A stretch of DNA of 64,000 bases from Xestospongia muta (taxonomy: Eukaryota > Porifera > Demospongiae > Haplosclerida > Petrosiidae). The DNA is taken from positions 9,055,156 through 9,119,155 of the forward strand of contig OY848918.1 of the NCBI GenBank assembly GCA_963693285.1, in the 5' to 3' direction. The translations under genes and the position numbers were made by a program. Of this stretch, positions 22,280 through 35,363 are shown in pieces. Numbering within the stretch: position 1 is the first letter of the stretch; each line of letters begins with the position of its first letter. Below the pieces are notes generated by a model. It searched no databases, was not told the origin of the DNA, and was given only the letters and a program-made list of their open reading frames with translations.

Positions 22280-22405
22280 CTGTTCACGTTACGCGTGCAC
22301 AGGTAATATTTTCCCGCCATAATAGTGGTGTCACGTGTTTGCTCTTTCTTGCTAGGTGCGTGCTGGCAAACATTTTCGCGCCTGTCCAATCTATGCATGG
22401 TCATT
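22280..22405. promoter_or_regulatory. CpG-containing promoter-like block, unit 2
   Basis: Same motifs as at 1316-1445: TTTCCCGCC, GTCACGTG, TTTCGCGCC and CCAAT. Confidence 0.35.
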
Positions 22406-22589
22406 AGTAACGGATTCTCTGGAGACCTTCTTTGACTGGACTCTCTCCCTCCTTTGACTGAACTATTGAGATCTTCACCTATTGAGATAGATTAATACTT
22501 GTTTTAGTATTTTCTGATGTTCTCTGGATGTAGAATACGAGTCACTCTTCATCCTTATCTGTTTTATCCAAGGCCAAGTACCTTGGAAG

Positions 22590-23245
22590 TCAATTTTTAT
22601 GTTTGTAAAAGACATGAAGTGTGATCTTCTTCACATCTCTCCTGCAGAGATCACATCTGATTTTGATCTTCATTAGTACAATCACTTAAGCTTCAGTTTC
22701 ACGGTACTTGTATTCTTGGCTGTTACTTTCATTTTTCCAGTGTCTGCAGAGAAAAGTACAGTCTTGGACTGTTGGAAGAGTACAAAGAAGATGGATCTAT
22801 CAGGCAATATACAAAGAGTACATCCATTGATTTTGTTCTATCATTTTGTTTGTGTACATTGCTTGGGATGGATTAAAGTTGAAATACCAGACTCAAGGTA
22901 TTCAGAATATTTGACTTAACCTGAATGAATGGTCAGTTTAGATATTGTATGTGAAACTACTTTGATCACAGTGGTCCCAGAACCAACAACCACTTAGAAG
23001 AATGGCACAATAGATGAAAATGAATTACAAGAAAGGTACACCCTAACTTCTATGAAGTGTTCAAACTCTTACAAAAAGAACGAGCTACTACTGAAGTAAC
23101 TATTCTACAGCTGCAAACAGGGGAATTACACAAAGCTAAGACAAAAGATAGTCCAAAGAGAAGATAACATACAATTGCTGAAAGACAAGCTTACTAATAG
23201 TAATAGATTCATTGACTTGTACATTTCTACAATTAGACATTGTGT
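22590..23245 (+). pseudogene. MULE-type transposase remnant, unit 2
   Basis: Homologous to 1636-2300. Here the frame runs through VSAEKSTVLDCWKSTKKMDL and the SGNIQ stretch in the wrong phase, showing that the reading frame is broken. The NNHLEEWHNR and HPNFYEVFK region is recognisable further on with stops between. Not functional. Confidence 0.55.
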
Positions 23246-24038
23246 TGCATCATTTGAGTTTTTGATATTAATTTTTTTCAGATTAGATAGCTAATTACAT
23301 ACAATCAGTTCATTATCACTTCCTGTCAGACACTATGGGAGGTTTTCAGGTATACAGCCATAGTGTTGGTATTTCGATAACTTTGATAATGTCACTTTTT
23401 TGTAGTGACATCATGTAAGAACATATACTCTACTGGCTGTCTAAGAAAAATAACTCTTACAATACAATGATATTAACCCTTTTGGTAACCATATAAGGTT
23501 AAGTTTGCCCCTTCTCATTTTTGACAAGCTAGGCTTAGCTAATCAAAAAAGAATGAGGGACAAATTTGTTAGACTATATAGTGATGTTCTCACTGGAGTA
23601 CACTGTCATTGTCTTGACTTATTTTATGCTAACATATTTTATGTAATTTGAAAGAACTAATAACATGAAATATTGTAATATTAATTTGTACTATAACATT
23701 TGTCATTTATCATCCTCTTCCTCCTCTGGATAACTCTCTAGTGTTTCCAATATAAGACTGAATTATTGATATTACCTAATAATAGATAAATAGGTCTAAA
23801 ATGAGTTTCTATTATCCATTCATACTTCTATCAGTTCATCCATCCATTCATCTATCATATATCCATACCTTATCAATATTAGCTAAACCAAATACTGTAG
23901 CTACTGCTAAAAACAGACCAACAAATGAACCTTTAAATACAGCACTCTCTTTTGATGATATAACAGACTAAATGTAGATCATTACTAGCTATATTACCAG
24001 CCACTGTAGGTTTTCGCTGATGTCATCTTCTCTTAACT

Positions 24039-24166
<128 letters not shown>

Positions 24167-24555
24167 TAATATCTCCATTGAACACTAACGACAGATACAT
24201 CACTCAACTCTATTAAATGCCCATGTAGTATAACAATATAATAATGTACGTACATGTATTATAGACCAGTTATCATGTTTTGTCCATTATTTGAATTCAT
24301 TAATGTTTCAATTAAGGTGAAATTAATATAATTAACTTCCAAGACTTAAGAGTCTCAGACTTGTGCCATAATATTAATTGTCTCTATTAAGGAGACTAAC
24401 TGAGTATATTGTTCCATTATTACCATATCTGCTAGTTATTAAGTGCATGTGCTTATATCTCAACAGGAAGAAAATATGTACTCAATAAGGATACACACTT
24501 AACAAATTGCACTTCCAGAGGTTGTCACTTTTCTGGGTGTGGTTCTCACTTGAGC

Positions 24556-24760
24556 ACATGGGAGATATGGCTGGTGTTTCTACTGAGTTCTCATTTGACA
24601 GAGTAATTTGAGGTCATCACATTTACAAAAAGTATGGATGCCTTCAGTTGGAGACATTCTTCTATTAGTGAAAGAGGAAGCAAATGAACATGACCATTTT
24701 GCAGTATCTGTGATAAAGGACAGATTCATTGTCGGTCACACACATTGCTTATTAATAATT
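24556..24760 (+). pseudogene. HIRAN-like domain fragment, unit 2
   Basis: Copy of 5799-6020 with a single-base loss near CATGGGAGATATGG and an in-frame TGA where the other copies have CGA (Arg) in the VIRGHH motif. Clearly dead. Confidence 0.5.
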
Positions 24761-24837
24761 CATTAAGTGCTAAATAAAAGAGTTTTCACCAAGATCAACA
24801 CATGCGTTTAACAAACAGTATGCACTAATAACCATAT

Positions 24838-25096
24838 ACATAGGCGGAGGAAGCTCAAAAAAGTTGGGGGGGGGGCTGAACATATTTGTACACAGTTTCA
24901 CATGCAAAAGTATACATTTTAAAAATGAGAATTAAAATGCACCAAAATATTTTCTTTGTTCATCTTTTTTTTTAACAAACTCCATGGCTAGTTCTTGCAG
25001 GTCTACTAGTAATAAATGTTAGAATGCAAAATGAGTTACTCTATGTAAAAGTTGGGAGGGCATTAGCCCACTCGCCCCCACCCTCAGCCACCTATG
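24838..25096. mobile_element. MITE-like insertion (about 259 bp), private to unit 2
   Basis: Compared with units 1, 3 and 4, which read ACCATATGTACCTAAC, unit 2 has about 259 extra bases at this point. The insert begins ACATAGGCGGAGG and ends CAGCCACCTATG, imperfect terminal inverted repeats of 10-15 bases (CATAGGYGG). It is flanked by ATAT on both sides (24834-24837 and 25097-25100), consistent with target-site duplication of TA or ATAT. There is no coding capacity. Superfamily uncertain. Confidence 0.75.
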
Positions 25097-25563
25097 ATAT
25101 GTACCTAACAACCAACAAATAATATATTAATAATAATATGGTAATATTAATAGCCAGTATTTCACGTTTTGTAATTTTGTGGTAATTTAATGCACATTTA
25201 AAACATGTTAATCTACTAACTTATAATACACATCATTTCTATACATTGTTTATATATGTCTACTTAGACAAAGATCATGGCACACTTGATATATTAGGTT
25301 CAACACACTACATCAAAAATGGCGTAATTACTATCCTTTCATACCTTCAAACTTACTATTAAACATACGATGTTACGATTTTACTTATTAAGCAATTGTA
25401 CTACTCACTCTAGCATAATAGATTAGTATAGTCACTATCATCCTGAACTAGTAGTCACTCCTATAAACTCTTACTATCTATAACTAATGTACTTAGTCAG
25501 TACATCACTGCACTTATACTAGATGTGAGGTATTGGAGGGAGAGATTAGTATTTATAACTCAC

Positions 25564-25633
25564 TATTAACAGCTTGTTGGTCATTTTGGACCGTCTCTAT
25601 AATCATATCTAACTTCTTGTACCCTCCTGCCAT
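25564..25633 (-). other. Putative first exon MAGGYKK..., unit 2
   Basis: Same 70-bp ATG-to-donor segment as 6539-6608. Its presumed downstream exons are deleted in this unit, so it cannot give the original product. Confidence 0.35.
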
Positions 25634-26227
25634 CTTTAATACTTATCATGTGACATTAATTGGTCTGCTCATGAATATAATTAACTCTACTCACTAACAT
25701 AGGTAGACCAGTTCCTACAAAAGGTAATGATGTCATTATTATCTCATCCTACTATATTTACTGGTAGTAGATCTATTTACAAAATTCATCATTGACGTAC
25801 ATATGCTGGATATGTGATGGTTCAGTAAAATTTATCATTCCTGGTCAGATGGACTTTGGGACTAAATTTGTTCCACTTTGGGAATAAACAGCTGTCTGAA
25901 TGAAGACCTATTATAATCAGTACTAGCCCACCCACTGAGAACACACAGGTATGTGTCGGAATTACTGACAGATCCAATCAACCCAAGTCAAATTACTTAA
26001 CAGCATTATTCTTTAATCATTGTTATACATTGAATACTGTCCTGTTCTAATTTACCATTTCTTTAGATCCAATTGATCACACTCAGACATTTTTATGGAA
26101 CCCATGATGGAAATTTCAGCCCGTGAATATCACACAATCATAACTGTGGTGTTTTATTTAATAATTATTAAAATTAATAGCAAATAACAATAATTTGTAA
26201 ACATTGTACACTCGTTAATTAAATTGC

Positions 26228-28531
26228 TCAATACACAACTACTCTATTATTGCAAGAATCACAAACATACAAATATCCTTCGCTGTCAATTGTCATTCCA
26301 AGTGGACCATTAAAACAATCCACAGCACTGCCCTCACGTCCAAAGAAATGTATGAAGTGACCATCAGTTGTAAAGATGGAGATACGATGATTAATAATTG
26401 ATCTAGGCCTAAATGTTCCATAAACTGAATAAGATTCTGTAACATACACTAAATTGTTATTATCTATTACAATTCCTGATGGGTAACTAAGTTGACCAGG
26501 ATCAGATCCGTAAGTACCAAATTGAGACAAAAATTTTCCCTCAGGAGTAAACCTTTGGATACGATGGTTATCTGTATCAGCCACATACACTACCTGACCT
26601 TGTCTGTCAATAGTAACATCTCTCGGATAACTAAGCTGTCCATTGGCTGAACCATTGGTACCAAATGCATGAGAGAAAGTTAGGTCTGGGTTTAAGACTT
26701 GTACGCGATGGTTAAATTGATCTGCAATATAAATATTGCCTTTTGTAGGAGAAATGGTAACACCACATGGATCGTTAAATTCCAGTGGTCCACTACCTTT
26801 CTTACCAATTGATGTAATACACTTTCCATCCATAGATATCTTCTGGATCTTATGATCATCAGTGACAAGAATGAGGTTGTCTTGAGTAATAGCTACACCA
26901 CGCGGATTAGTGAACTCAACATTTCCAGTTCCTTCCCATGACAATGACCAGAATTCAAATTTCTGGCCCAAAGACTTCACCTTCCTTTTATTTTCATCCA
27001 GTATTGTCAGACAGTGTTTGTCTTTCTCACTTATTATAACATGTCCATTTTTAGTCACAACAACAGCATAAGGGATTTTAAGATCAATGATAGTACACAC
27101 TGGAGTGATGTTATCAACATAGGGATTAAATGGGATCACTAGTGAAGTGCCATCAACTTGGACATTATTAACTTGGACATTGACTTGATGATGACCACGA
27201 CTTACAGTGCTACATTGTATCGTATACACTCCAGGATGGGTGGTGGTAGTGATTGTAGTAGTAATGGGTGTAGCTGTACCAACTGGTACTATGCTACAAC
27301 TGAATGATGATAGAGGAACACGGAGTAGACTCGAATCAGAACACTGAATAGACAGTGGAAACGAAATTGTTTTTTCCTTGGTTGTTGTAACACAGACAGG
27401 ATCAATCTCCTTCACTTTACACTGTTGTAAAGATATGATGTCTCCAAGTGTATCACCAATAATACTTTTATTAAAGTGAAGATCAGCTATCTCTTTAGGA
27501 TTTAACTCTTCAAATACAACCTTTTGACTTATACCTAACATATCATTCAACCATTGTTTTGCAGAAGTTACCACCTGTTGAGAACTGCATTTCTTAAGAT
27601 TCTGTTCAACAGATTCCTTGCATTCTTTGAGTTGAGTTAACTTTTTTTCAGCTGATTTCTTCTGCTCTGATAGGACTTTTAGTTTACTACCAGTGACTTC
27701 ATCCACGTTTCCAATCAACTGTTTCTCAGATTGTTGTAGAGTATTAATTATTTCTTTTACTGTGGCATGTATCTCTTCTTTAATGGATTCTCCTTGTGTT
27801 CTGATTTTATCCTCTCTGTCAGCAAGAGCAGCCAGGACATCTGTAACAAGAGCAACTCTGTCTCTAACTCCCTTCAGATTTGTTTCCAATGTGTGAACAT
27901 ATTTTGAATGGCAGCTTGCAACTGACTTATAGTTGTGATCTTTGTGCATATGTACACTACAGTCATGACAAATAAGTTCTTCACATGTTCCACAGAAGAA
28001 TTCTAAAGGCTTATCATGAAAAGAACACTTTGTCTCCTGCTTTAAAGAAACCATTTGAGAGGCAGATCTGTCTACTTCATCGAAACTTGCAATAATGTGA
28101 TCAATATCAGAAGCCCCACTTTTGTGAATATTGATACATTTTTCACATAAACACTTGTTACATTCTTTACAGTAGACTGTTGCAATTGTTGTAGTACATA
28201 TGTCACAGATTACCTGTTGATGTCCTGATACTTTGATCATTAGATTGTAGACTTCCTTGAGGTTGTTAATCTGAAAAGCTGCAGGAAAGTCAGCTGCTCC
28301 TTTTGGTTCAGGTAACTGGGTATGATGACGACAAGTGGGACAAGAGATGAAGTACTTATCTCCTTGAGGATCCTGGGGAAGACCCTCCAGACATTGTTGA
28401 CAGAAAGAATGGAAACAAGGTAAGGACTTAGGGTTGGTATAGAGGTCAAGACATATAGCACAGGTGAGCTGATCCTCTAACTTCTTAAGAGCTGAGGAGG
28501 AGGTTCTGCTGGGTACTGCTCTTTCTGCCAT
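26228..28531 (-). CDS. TRIM-NHL protein (TRIM2/3/71-like E3 ubiquitin ligase), intact
   Basis: One open exon codes for 767 residues from MAERAVPSRTSSS; an ATG 12 codons upstream is in frame but lies outside the conserved part. Domains: RING (24-67), B-box 1 (about 109-150), B-box 2 (169-199: CSFHDKPLEFFCGTC, ending HMHKDH), coiled coil (about 210-345), filamin-type Ig (about 385-490) and six NHL repeats (about 500-767) ending YVCDSCNNRVVVY. All zinc ligands are present. There is no poly-Glu insert. A CTACAG acceptor six bases before the ATG hints at a spliced 5' UTR. Expected to act as a cytosolic ubiquitin ligase with an RNA- or protein-binding propeller. It is the only complete gene of its subfamily in the array. 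Confidence 0.9.
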   Translation of the reverse strand: MAERAVPSRTSSSALKKLEDQLTCAICLDLYTNPKSLPCFHSFCQQCLEGLPQDPQGDKYFISCPTCRHHTQLPEPKGAADFPAAFQINNLKEVYNLMIKVSGHQQVICDICTTTIATVYCKECNKCLCEKCINIHKSGASDIDHIIASFDEVDRSASQMVSLKQETKCSFHDKPLEFFCGTCEELICHDCSVHMHKDHNYKSVASCHSKYVHTLETNLKGVRDRVALVTDVLAALADREDKIRTQGESIKEEIHATVKEIINTLQQSEKQLIGNVDEVTGSKLKVLSEQKKSAEKKLTQLKECKESVEQNLKKCSSQQVVTSAKQWLNDMLGISQKVVFEELNPKEIADLHFNKSIIGDTLGDIISLQQCKVKEIDPVCVTTTKEKTISFPLSIQCSDSSLLRVPLSSFSCSIVPVGTATPITTTITTTTHPGVYTIQCSTVSRGHHQVNVQVNNVQVDGTSLVIPFNPYVDNITPVCTIIDLKIPYAVVVTKNGHVIISEKDKHCLTILDENKRKVKSLGQKFEFWSLSWEGTGNVEFTNPRGVAITQDNLILVTDDHKIQKISMDGKCITSIGKKGSGPLEFNDPCGVTISPTKGNIYIADQFNHRVQVLNPDLTFSHAFGTNGSANGQLSYPRDVTIDRQGQVVYVADTDNHRIQRFTPEGKFLSQFGTYGSDPGQLSYPSGIVIDNNNLVYVTESYSVYGTFRPRSIINHRISIFTTDGHFIHFFGREGSAVDCFNGPLGMTIDSEGYLYVCDSCNNRVVVY

Positions 28532-28740
28532 AATTAGCTGTAGAGAGACACCTGGTGAATATAACAATCACAAAGCTATATAGAAAGAAATACTATAACA
28601 AAATAACTATAACAAAGACAGGATTCCATTCCTTTATGTGACCATATAAGGTATACAGCCATAGTAGTGGTGTTTGATAGTTTTGATATTGTGATCTTAT
28701 TTTTGCAGTGACATCATATAGTATTATAATATAATGATAC

Positions 28741-28773
28741 TGAAGGAGTACTAGATATTACTTTCTCTGCCAT
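28741..28773 (-). pseudogene. Residual start of a second TRIM-NHL gene
   Basis: Thirty-three bases encode MAEKVISSTPS, exactly the N-terminus of the gene at 10943-13405, and are followed upstream by that gene's 5' flank. The rest of the gene is gone. This shows that unit 2 once carried two adjacent TRIM-NHL genes. Confidence 0.8.
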
Positions 28774-29690
28774 AATGGAAGAAACAGTCTTGGCAACGTT
28801 TTGGTAAAGTATGGATTGAGATGTTTTTATAGCCTGTGGTGATGTTATCTGGTTATGAACATGTATAAGTGAAACATGAATAATATCAGTATATGAGCAG
28901 ATGCATTTTATTGTCCTCTCAATTCCTCCTTAGTACATTTGATTTAAGATAAATGATATACTTTATCTTATAATACCAAATAAAATGAGTTATTATCTCT
29001 TCATTTCTTTGATGTCCATTATATTCATTCATCATTCAATCGTCTATCTCACTGGAATTGGTTGATGTGATAATCATATGATAAATGTAAGACTATGGGT
29101 TATAAGGAAACCTTTTACCTTATGCATGATAAAAGTAAGATATGGTACATTTAATTAAGTAAAGGTACATGCAATGACATATAGTGGAGACAACTAAGTG
29201 GATACTGATACTCCTTCTTATGTCCCTATGGAATTACCTACACAAACAAAGTGTACAACATGAAAACATCTTGCGTATCACTATGACTAGCTACTCTATT
29301 GTAACAGACATTAATTGTTCACATTGTTAGTCTTAAAAGGAAATGCTAATTAAGATGTCAATAATTACTGTCTCAAATATTGTATACTGCATATACAAAA
29401 TGACATAACAGTGCTGTTGATCAACCATTAAATATAGTAGTCAAAAAGTTAAAAAGAAATCAGTAGAAAAAGTGGTCCCATACCTACTCTCTTCAGCAGT
29501 ATTATAGAAATAAGTCATGATTATGTTATAACTTATTAAGTATTAAGTAATAAGTATACAGCTGCCTACACACTTATGAATAATTAATTAGCTGAATTAA
29601 GATGGGTGGAGCTACTGTTGTCTTGTACAAGATGATTTATTCACTGACCTAAGAGATCTTGTCCGTTCAAAATAGAGCGTTGAAGTAAGT
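28774..29690. other. Gene-poor block, unit 2 (shortened)
   Basis: Homologous to 13406-15254 but lacks about 0.9 kb: near 29346 AAAAGGAAATG jumps to CTAATTAAGATG. No gene seen. Confidence 0.6.
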
Positions 29691-30802
29691 ATGAATGACG
29701 GAAAATTACCGTTAGTTAAACATACATGTAGTTCTGTTTTACTGGCAATTTCTGTTTTGGTGCTAGTTACACTGTTTTTCAATGGCCTCCACTTCAAAAA
29801 GTGCACACAAAATGAATCTGTTGAGAGCTGTAACAGATACTTTATGTCATGGAGTGATTGCTGGATGGAGTTGTGCTAATGTACTGTTATTGTAACAAGG
29901 TAACAACTTGTCAGTGGCCTTGGTCCAAGTTGGAATGGGTGTGGTTATTGGTTCAATTTTGGATTAGATCACTTCATTGAAGCTAGATTGTTAAAATTAG
30001 AGGTAATTACACAAGTCTAACTTGCGTTCTGTGCATTAAGTTTAAATTGTTGTTACATGATGATATTAATGTGGTATACCACACCCATTTTATTTTCTCC
30101 ACTGATATGGGCCAATGTATTCAACTAATCAAGTTTACTAAGTTGTTATTATCCTCATAATACCACAGTATCCTAGTCTCAATGTCAGGAGTAAATAAAT
30201 AAAGGGCTATAGTTGAATTGATATAATTGGTTACTTAGCAACACGCCCACGTGGTTACTATTTTTAGAAATTTTAGTCTTTTCAGTGTTACTTTTTTTAG
30301 AAAATTTATGTTTAGATCATAATGATCTATCAATGATGTAATCTTCAGAAGTGCCACTATTATGAATACATTATATGTTAATGGTATTTTATGAGGTAGT
30401 CCCTGTTCATTATCCTCATGTATGTAGATTGGTTTAACTTAATTGCTATCATCTTTATCATTAAAGGATGCTATTTCATTGACCAAAAGACCAATTATAC
30501 ACAATACAATATTGCTTAGTGTTGTAACTCTTCTCATCTATTGTCTTTTCTTCTTAATTCCTCATCTCCATAACACATATACTAAATATCTTCCACTTAT
30601 AATATTACTGAGCTTTCTTTCTCATCTTTTAAGAGATGCTGACCGTAGAGGGGTGTGGTTTGGATTCTTTTCAAGTCCACCTATACCTTGGCAACTGTAT
30701 GTTGCTATGGTGATAGCAATTCCATGGTTACTACGGATTCTTTGTGTGTTTTCAGTATTATCGTTACCACATCAATCTTGGAACAAGACAGAAATTGTTT
30801 AA
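29691..30802 (+). pseudogene. TMEM267-like gene, disabled copy, unit 2
   Basis: Exon 1 begins at ATG 29691 but a missing T in the CTGTTTTGGTG run shifts the frame before the YTVFQW motif. The shared in-frame TAA and the GATTAGATCAC shift are also there. Exon 2 (30467-30802) is open: DAISLTKRPIIHNTILLSVV, several hydrophobic helices and LLRDADRRGVWFGFF. The acceptor before exon 2 is weaker (TAAAG in place of ATAG). Confidence 0.75.
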
Positions 30803-31597
30803 AGAAACACTTAAAAGTATATTTTATATTTTGTTAATTTTGTTTGTGAGTTGTAATTTTTATATAATAATTGTTAATGTTAATTTTAAAACCTTACACT
30901 GTTCAGTAACCTTATATTACTATCATTTGATCACATACATATAGAAGTGAAGTTATATGTTACAATCTAATATCCTCATAATGATTATTTATTATAGAAG
31001 GGTCCACACCATACTGGATTGTTCCACCAGACTTCAGCATTTGATATCTTTAGCAGAGTTTTAAGTTCTCCACCATCTATCATCTTTGTTATTCATTTCT
31101 CTTATTTTATGTACTGATCAGAACAGGATGTATCTTCCTTTATTTACTGGAATGTGATAACAGGTCATTGTTTAGTTGACAATTGGTGCTAGAGGAGATG
31201 GAACTTTATTAGTCCTTTCTCCAGGTAAATTAAATAAATTTATTTATAAAGGGCACGGCTGAATTAATAGATGGTATGGGATTAATAAAGGAACATTAGC
31301 AGCTGTTGACTGACCAGTGTCTTCAAGTTAATTGTGGCAAACAGTTCAAAATGTATTGAATTTGGATTAAATCTATTAAACATTTTATAAGTAAAGTATA
31401 TCATTTCTACAATAACAATTAGTCTGTGATAGTCTGAAATCTGATTGGTTAGTATTTGCTCTTCTAAACAGGCTCAAATGTGACACCAAACTAACCAATA
31501 AGACTTCTTGATTGCTGATAAAGATCACATCTTATCAAAGTAATTAGTGTTCCTATAGACAATGTAGTAACTGGTAAGTCTGATTTGTCTGGTTACT

Positions 31598-31850
31598 GCG
31601 CATGCCCAGTAGAAAACCCGGGAAAAGCGGTATCAAAACTATATCCGCATTTGTGTCTCGTTTTTCTGACTGAATAACTGCCATTTGCCCCTGGAATACA
31701 GAGAGAAGTGCCCGTGTCTTTATCTCCTTGAGTGAATCCAGCTATTCAGTAACCACATGTGCGTGACAACAATGTCGTTTTACTGTGTGCTATAGGACAG
31801 TGTAGCACTTATATATGTCAATTCAAGATTTAAGAGAGAGACAGTCAAGT
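31598..31850 (+). promoter_or_regulatory. NRF1-like promoter remnant with short exon, unit 2
   Basis: Copy of 17179-17430. The NRF1-like site and the GTAAGT donor are kept, but the TATA box reads TATCAAAA. Confidence 0.4.
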
Positions 31851-32149
31851 AAGTTTCTTTTTCCTACAACCTTCATTTTTGGTACAACTAACACTAGCTA
31901 CTATAGCCTTCATTACTGAACAAACAACTGTTTTAAAGTAACTAGCCTTCCCTGACATTCTGCTCAGTTGTAGTCACTTGCAACAACCAGCCTTCTTTGT
32001 TGAACAACTTACAATTTGACATTATGTTCTTATTCTTTAGTATTTTATCAGTTTCCTTTTTATTCTATAGAATTAAATACAAGTCTCTCTACAAGTTAAC
32101 TGTCATGTCTCTGTCATCTCTATCAAATGATGTCATTGCTATAGTGTGG

Positions 32150-32260
32150 ACTGGATTGTTAGTACTCTGTTATATGGACTGGGATTACTATATTGTGGAC
32201 TGGATTGTTAGTACTCTGTTATATGGACTGGGATTACTATATTGTGGACTGGATTAATGT
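32150..32260. repeat. 49-bp tandem repeat
   Basis: GTGGACTGGATTGTTAGTAC plus the following GGACTGGGATTACTATATT is repeated just over two times. Unit 3 has the same (45760-45865). Unit 1 has a contracted form at about 17728-17795. The period is not a multiple of three, so the open frame across it is a by-product. Confidence 0.7.
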
Positions 32261-33638
32261 TATATGAACTGGGATGTTGTATTAACTATGATAATCTGTA
32301 AGTCTGTTCATGTATGTAGTGTACACTGTCTCATGTATTGGGTAGTTACATGATGGATGACATATGATGAACTAAAGTGAAGACTTGGATGCTAACGACT
32401 CATGACAATATAGACTTCCATCTCCCTATGTTCTGTTACAACTCCATTCATTGATACACAGCTGTATCTAAGGGATTTGTTTGTGTTTAGTTGGGTTATC
32501 TCTGTGTGTTCACTTCGGTAGAAGTCATTTCTGGTCCACAGCTTGGCTTTGACCCTGATGGTATCTGGGCTATCTAGTTTTTGTAGACTGGGCCACCACT
32601 TAGTTTTTATAGACTTTCAAGTACATTAGAGCTTTCAAGTACATTTGAAGTTGCTTCAAAACACAAAGACAGCTTTTATATCAGGCCTTAAAAACTGCTT
32701 TCAAATGTTGAACAATAAAAGTGGGCATCAAAGACAGCTTTGTACATTGAAGACAACATCTAAAAATCATGCTTTAAAGACAGCTTTTCATAACTGGGAA
32801 TATTAAAGACAGGTTTGGGTCTTGATGACAGTTTCTGTAAATGGGCCTCAAATACAGTTTTCAAATATGGTGCTATGTTATATAAAGCATAGACAATGTA
32901 ACATTTTAATGGCAGATTTTCCTTTTTAAAAAAGACAGTTTTTGAGTCGGGCATAATTTGCTCATGACAGTTTCAATACAGTTTAACGTTGCATTGTGTT
33001 TTGAAATTTTTCAAATTTTCCTTTTAAAAATGTTTTGAGTTAGGCAAGACAGCTTCAGTCAAAGTATTGACAAATAAGCATATTTTTACATTTAACACAG
33101 CTTTCAAAGACAGCTAGTTTATATACATTCATAGTTTAATGAGCTTACTTCAATCTACAAGTTTTATTAGTTTATTTGCTAATTTTGTACTTAATCAGTG
33201 GAAACAGGTTTGTTAGAGAAGTAGGTTAATAGTTCAATGTATTCTTGTCACTATACAACTTATTATGTCAACATTGGATCAAGTACTTTAATGTATAGTA
33301 AGTTTCTTACACTATCGTTTCTTACACTATCGTTTCTAGTGTTAAAATTGAATCAAGAACTCCAATGTTTGTTAAGTAAGTAAATGTTTAACAATATCTT
33401 CTCTAGTATCAACATATTGAATCAAGTACTCCTCTTTACTTTCTCTAGTGACACCACTGGATCAAAAAATTCAGTTTGTATCAGTAAGTTGTTAATAATA
33501 TCTTCTCTAACATCAACAATCAAGTAAGTACTCCAGTTGCAATAAGTTCTTTCTATTGTCAACACCAGTATTTCCAATCATGTCTTAATCGTAAAACTTC
33601 CTCTCTCTCTCTCTCTAAAAGATTAGATCTAAAAGTCT

Positions 33639-33900
33639 TCACATTTTTAAGTACATTATCTTTAATTTTCTCTTCTCTTTCCCAACAGTGTGGGCTACAA
33701 TGTAGTACTGTCTCCATGTGGTATTGCCTGGGGTCTCAATATTTCTTAACTTTTGAGATGCTAAATGTACTACATCAAATCGATCAAAAGTTGTTCTCTG
33801 TGTCTTTGTAACTTTCATCTCTCTCTTTTTAAATAGATTTGACAATTCTGTGTTGCTATTAAAGACTCTATCTACTACCACAGACTACTCTATTTTTATG
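33639..33900 (-). other. Unrecognised minus-strand exon-like frame, unit 2
   Basis: Copy of 19924-20235 reading VFNSNTELSNLFKKREMKVT and then FDVVHLASQKLRNIETPGNT. The frame upstream is lost through a 4-base TCTA insertion. Family unknown. Confidence 0.35.
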
Positions 33901-35290
33901 TCCAAACTTTAAACAAAGAGGTAAACCAGATACCATATCTCTACAATATCCTTAACAATCTAGTTCTGAATATCACCATTGACATTGAATCATCTTTGAC
34001 TGTCACATCAGTAACTGTATTCCATTCCTTTCTAACTTTTGTTTAATTCATTTTATATTTTTATTTTTATTTAAAAAATAGTTCAAATCAGTTACATCAA
34101 AGATCTTAAACAGTATAGTAAAACTAAGTGACACTTCTTGATATATATCATATGAGCAGTAGATTCATATATAACACAGTATTTTAATGACAAACCTAAA
34201 GAGTTCATTTATGGCTAAAATTTACAAAATGTAAATGTGTTAATTAGAACTGAAATTAATGTACAAAATGATTGATATATTTAAATGTATATTTTTAAAG
34301 TTACCACAGGCAGCTCTGAGTCTATGCAACTAGTGGGTCATGATAGCTGTCTCCTATATACATACATTAGTTTCACTAATTCATATTATATATTGATACA
34401 CACATATCGTAACAGAAAATGACTTGAGACGTCTAAACTGACTAGTTTGGGAGTTTCTGAGAGAAATATTGTACCCTATATTACATATAGACATTGCTTT
34501 ACAAAATGTATTCTTTCCAGTAACAAGGTCTAAAATAGTTAAAATATTATAATATTTTATGTATTTTGAAAACTTTTAATTATTTGTTAATTAGATCAAT
34601 TAAAAATCAATTAATGTTGGTCACGTGTGTGGTGCTGGTGTGAAAATTTGTCACGTGTTTTGTTGAGTGACTGTCAACTTGAAGCGTGACAGAGTCTCTT
34701 GATGATAATAAAAGGGATTTCATTTTTCATGCCTCTATGTTCTCTACAATTCGTCTCGTCGCTGGATTATCTCGTCACTTCGTTCGATCGACTCGCCTCA
34801 TCGTTGGATCATCTCGTCTCTTCGTTCGATCGACTCGCCTCATCGTTGGATCATCTCGTCTCTTCGTTCGATCGACTCGCCTCCTCGTTGGATCATCTTT
34901 TCGTTTTAGTTATGTCATCCTATCTGTTTCTTTACCTTTATTTTTATTTTTTATTTTTATTTTATTATTTATTTTTCATTTGTGTAAAGTTTTTTGTTCT
35001 CACTCTTCATTTCTACAGGACTCAACGTGAAAGTTCTACCTGTGGTTGGTCTGATGTTCTTGAATGTACTCTGATGTTCTTAGCTGTTCTGAAGTTCTTG
35101 GTTGCTCTGATGTTTTGACTATTCTTCTCTGAGGTTCTCTGGATGTAAAAGATGAGTCGCTCTCCTGCTCATTGGACTCTTCCTGTCTTCCTTCAAGCCT
35201 TCTTTCCTCTACTTTTATTTTTTTTTAATTTTATTTTGGGCTATCCAGCCTATACATCATACACACACTCATACAATCTCTAAAAATTAT

Positions 35291-35363
35291 CTCTCCCTTG
35301 CCGCCTGGCGGCCATAAAAATTTTTTTTAAAAATATCCGTGGCCGCCAGGTGGTAGGGGAGAG
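35291..35363. repeat. 24-bp inverted repeat, unit 3
   Basis: Arms and loop as at 583-655. Confidence 0.7.
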
